Shown: positions 61,539 to 64,000 of the stretch, piece after piece
How the letters are laid out: each line of letters opens with the position of its first letter
Numbering within the stretch: the stretch's first letter is position 1
Source: a virus
IMG/VR virus record: IMGVR_UViG_3300048065_001187
Coordinates: 1 to 64,000 of that record
DNA length: 64,000 bases
Direction: 5' to 3' (one strand)
Made by a program: the position numbers and the translations under genes
Notes under the pieces: generated by a model
The model's input: only the letters and a program-made list of their open reading frames with translations
The model's database searches: none
What the model was told of the DNA's origin: nothing

Positions 61539-62472
61539 TTTTGTACCCCATAGAGTTATTGGTGAACCTGCTAAATTTGATCTTTCATTTGAGGAGGATA
61601 GATTTAGATTTGGGAGAGTTGTAATTGAAAAAAAGAACGGCTTAATACTAAATCATTATTACGATCATTCCCCTTGGAAATTTGACGCAAAAAACTCAAA
61701 AGCAGTTAGTTTCATAAAACAAATAGAAAGAGCTAACGTATCTTTAAATTTTCCAGACTTTAAGCCAGTTAAAATTTATTTTATCGATGTCCCCCCCAAG
61801 GCTGATATTATAAATCAATCCGAGCAGCCTATTTTATTTCAGTCTTATATTGATAAAAACGAGCCAGAATGTCCACCACATCTAAGAAAACATCCTGATT
61901 TTATTTGTTGCCCTGATTTTACTTTCTGGGATTGGTGCGGCATGAAGTATGAAAAATATTTCCCTAAAATTCGTACTGCAGGACAATCAGATCCATTGTC
62001 AAAAAAAATGTTCTGGCGCGGAATGAAATATCCAAAGCTTCGCGGACCTTTAGTTGATTTAGGTGAGGAATATCCAGATTTAATTGATGCTCAATTTTCA
62101 AAACCCAATAAAAATGATCCTAATTTTATATCTTTAGAGGATGCCGTTTTGGGTTATAGCTATTTTATTGATCTACAAGCTTCAGGTTGGAGTCCAAGAG
62201 TAAAATATTTCCTCCAATCAAATCGCTTAACTTTTTTACAAGAGCGTTTCCATAAAGCATATTACGAAAAATATTTAGTTCCAATGGAGCACTACATTCC
62301 AATCAAAAAAGACCTATCTGATCTTATTGACAAAATAAAATGGGCGAATGATAATCCTAAACATGCACAAAATATTATTGATAATGCCTTTGATTTTAGC
62401 TCGACTCACTTTTCCGTTGATGCAGTAAATAAAAAATGGCTAGAAGCAATAAAAGCATCTCAAGATGTATGA
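61528..62472 (+). CDS. GT90 (CAP10-like) glycosyltransferase, paralogue 2
   Basis: 314 residues, GTG start 11 nt inside the previous gene. FICCPDFTFWDWCGMKYEKY; KKMFWRGMKYPKLRGPLVDL (the W-R-G motif); YFIDLQASGWSPRVKYFLQS (the S-G-W-S-x-R motif); MEHYIPIKKDLSDLIDKIKW near the end. All four blocks match the gene at 54022, confirming the GT90 type and a within-cluster duplication. It would transfer a sugar in the cytoplasm. Confidence 0.75.
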   Translation: MNSNFVPHRVIGEPAKFDLSFEEDRFRFGRVVIEKKNGLILNHYYDHSPWKFDAKNSKAVSFIKQIERANVSLNFPDFKPVKIYFIDVPPKADIINQSEQPILFQSYIDKNEPECPPHLRKHPDFICCPDFTFWDWCGMKYEKYFPKIRTAGQSDPLSKKMFWRGMKYPKLRGPLVDLGEEYPDLIDAQFSKPNKNDPNFISLEDAVLGYSYFIDLQASGWSPRVKYFLQSNRLTFLQERFHKAYYEKYLVPMEHYIPIKKDLSDLIDKIKWANDNPKHAQNIIDNAFDFSSTHFSVDAVNKKWLEAIKASQDV

Positions 62473-63154
62473 TTTAATTATATTGACCACGGCGATTTGC
62501 CGACCAGAATTGCAAACCGAATGCCTGAAAAGTTTTGCGGATGATTTACGCGATCAGGGTATTAGTGTCTTTTGGCGTATTAATATTGACCCAGCTCTTG
62601 GCGATCAAGATGAAACAGCTGACAACTTTAAAAAAATTATTCATGATATTGATCACATTATCTCATTTCCACCTGAACCTTGTTTTTTTACTGCTGCGAA
62701 TTATTTAATACAAGAAACACACCAAGAAGAACTTCAAGATTTAAATGACAACGGTTATATTATGTGGCTTGAAGATGATAAAAAACACGACATCAGTTTT
62801 AATATACAAGAATTGATTGATAGTGATTATGATTATATTGGCTTCCATCCAAATCATCTTTTTGAATTTTCATTTCATCCGTCAATGTGGGGTAAGCAGT
62901 TTTTCTCTGAGCATGTCTACGGACCATATATTCTAAATGATGGAAAGAAACAAGACCCCGAACAGCTTTTGATTGACTATCATCGCAATAGAAAAAAAGA
63001 AGACAGGGATCATTTTAAAAATGTTAAACGTGTTCATTTTAATGGAATATTTAATCATATCGGCAGAGAATGGAACGAGCAAAACAATGTAAAAAAATGG
63101 AATAAATCAAAACAAGATTCATCTATTAGTTATGAGAATATCCCACAAGCATAA
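62465..63154 (+). CDS. GT2-like glycosyltransferase-like protein
   Basis: 229 residues. YDLIILTTAICRPELQTECL is the start; VFWRINIDPALGD, then GYIMWLEDDKKHDI holds the E-D-D metal motif; DYDYIGFHPNHLFEFSFHPS and KRVHFNGIFNHIGREWNEQN are the acceptor side. ATG start shares bases with the previous TGA; 23-nt overlap with the next gene. Confidence 0.58.
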   Translation: MYDLIILTTAICRPELQTECLKSFADDLRDQGISVFWRINIDPALGDQDETADNFKKIIHDIDHIISFPPEPCFFTAANYLIQETHQEELQDLNDNGYIMWLEDDKKHDISFNIQELIDSDYDYIGFHPNHLFEFSFHPSMWGKQFFSEHVYGPYILNDGKKQDPEQLLIDYHRNRKKEDRDHFKNVKRVHFNGIFNHIGREWNEQNNVKKWNKSKQDSSISYENIPQA

Positions 63155-63695
63155 ATTTGTTTTTATAGCCGTCCCTAAAACTGGCAGCACTTCAGTTAGG
63201 TCGATTATTGACCCATACAGTGATATAGTAAGTGTTAATGATAGAAATTCACCGTACAAACATCATACTACAGCACTAGACTTGAAAAAACATTTTGAAT
63301 CTGAAGGCTGGAATTGGGACGATTATTATAAATTTTCAGTAGTAAGAAATCCTTGGGAAAGACGAGTATCGTCATGGGCTTATAGACTCAAAAAAGGTCA
63401 GCATAACCATACCGAATTCAAAGATTTTGTTATGCATTACCCAGCAAACCCTCAAGTCAACTGGCTTTTTGATGAATCGGGTAATTCACTTATGGATTAC
63501 ATTTTTAAACTTGAAGATCTTGACGGCATGGATAAAGTTTTTGATGATTTAAATATTCCTAAAGTAAATTTACCGCACAAAAACAAAAACAATCACAAGC
63601 ATTATACTGAATATTACGACAACGAAGCCCGTGAAATGGTTGCAGAAAAATATGCTAAGGATATCGAGTATTTCGGATACGAATTCAAAGAATAA
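63132..63695 (+). CDS. Sulfotransferase (Sulfotransfer_2-type)
   Basis: 187 residues. RISHKHKFVFIAVPKTGSTS is the 5'-PSB loop (P-K-T-G-S-T-S), and YKFSVVRNPWERRVSSWAYR the 3'-phosphate motif (R-N-P-W-E-R). The C-terminal tail KYAKDIEYFGYEF matches that of the sulfotransferases at 46237 and 57290. Shortest of the six, but both PAPS motifs are complete. It would sulfate a sugar from PAPS. Confidence 0.83.
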   Translation: MRISHKHKFVFIAVPKTGSTSVRSIIDPYSDIVSVNDRNSPYKHHTTALDLKKHFESEGWNWDDYYKFSVVRNPWERRVSSWAYRLKKGQHNHTEFKDFVMHYPANPQVNWLFDESGNSLMDYIFKLEDLDGMDKVFDDLNIPKVNLPHKNKNNHKHYTEYYDNEAREMVAEKYAKDIEYFGYEFKE

Positions 63696-63710
63696 AGTGT
63701 ACATCAAGAT

Positions 63711-64000
63711 ATGAACATACTAATTACTGGAGTTGCGGGGCTCATCGGGAGCAGGTTAGCCGATTGGCTTCTTGAAAACATTTCAAATGCAACAATCATA
63801 GGAATTGATGACTTAAGTGGTGGTTACATAGAAAACCTTGATGAAAGAATTATTTTTTATCAAGCTAATTTACATGAAGATGATATCAATCAAATTTTTG
63901 AAAATCATAGTATAGATTATGTTTTTCATTTAGCGGCTTATGCAGCAGAAGGGTTAAGTCCTTTCATAAGAAAGTTTAATTATATGAACAATACAGTCTC
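63711..64000 (+). CDS. NAD-dependent epimerase/dehydratase (3' partial)
   Basis: Cut by the window end; 96 codons are visible. ILITGVAGLIGSRLADWLLE is the NAD loop (G-x-x-G-x-x-G), IGIDDLSGGYIENL the acidic strand after it, and YVFHLAAYAAEGLSP the HLAA motif of UDP-glucose 4-epimerase-type enzymes. Substrate cannot be inferred from this part. ATG at 63711, 15 bases after the sulfotransferase stop. Confidence 0.82.
   Translation, partial: MNILITGVAGLIGSRLADWLLENISNATIIGIDDLSGGYIENLDERIIFYQANLHEDDINQIFENHSIDYVFHLAAYAAEGLSPFIRKFNYMNNTV

Overview
The window is part of a large, AT-rich double-stranded DNA tailed phage genome, probably a marine or aquatic siphovirus-type phage. Genes are packed end to end, mostly with ATGA, TAATG or 8-30 nt overlaps. 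There is no tRNA, rRNA, insertion sequence or CRISPR array that I can see. The host cannot be named from the sequence. The tail genes follow the order of the lambda tail genes H-M-L-K-I-J, which points to a long non-contractile tail.

Region 1 (1-22377, plus strand) is the tail module. It holds the tape measure protein (5' end outside the window), two related tail proteins, a 1749-residue protein with two lambda gpM-like domains and an embedded von Willebrand A domain, a protein with an ASH-like beta-sandwich, a gpL-like Fe-S protein, a gpK-like JAB + NlpC/P60 hydrolase, and a giant gpI-gpJ fusion (tail tip) with a C-type-lectin-like domain near its C-terminus.

Region 2 (22379-30115, minus strand) converges on the tail module with a one-base gap. 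In transcription order it begins with a sigma-70-like factor and SSB. It continues with a GT4 glycosyltransferase, small proteins, a GT4 enzyme carrying the N-terminal half of a GT9 heptosyltransferase, a DUF6165 protein, the C-terminal half of the GT9, and a possible Rad52/Sak-like annealing protein.

Region 3 (30242-38334, plus) starts from a divergent control region with a perfect palindrome. It encodes a GT2, an MptE-like protein, an SGNH hydrolase, a CMP-sugar synthetase, a methyltransferase, an HpcH/HpaI aldolase, the GDP-fucose pathway (Gmd, Fcl), a DUF6447 protein, an epimerase and a short UDP-sugar dehydrogenase-like protein. Region 4 (38335-43827) covers nucleotide metabolism and small accessory genes: NrdA, a Nudix hydrolase, two small unknown proteins, an NrdB lacking the radical tyrosine, a J-domain protein and one or two tiny ORFs.

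Region 5 (43829-64000, plus) is a glycan cluster with about ten glycosyltransferase-like proteins, six sulfotransferase-like proteins, RmlB, a plant-UER1-like epimerase/reductase, UDP-galactopyranose mutase, a TagD-like cytidylyltransferase, a pyruvyltransferase-like protein, a GHKL ATPase with a poly-glutamate stretch, and a second epimerase cut by the window end. Regions 3 and 5 together look able to make fucose-, rhamnose- and galactofuranose-type donors and to build a sulfated, pyruvylated glycan, whether on the virion or on the infected cell.

A recurring regulatory signal is a TATAAT-like box 4-8 bases before the start codon, with no Shine-Dalgarno sequence, at the genes that follow intergenic gaps (nrdA, nrdB, J-domain protein and others). 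This suggests leaderless phage transcripts.
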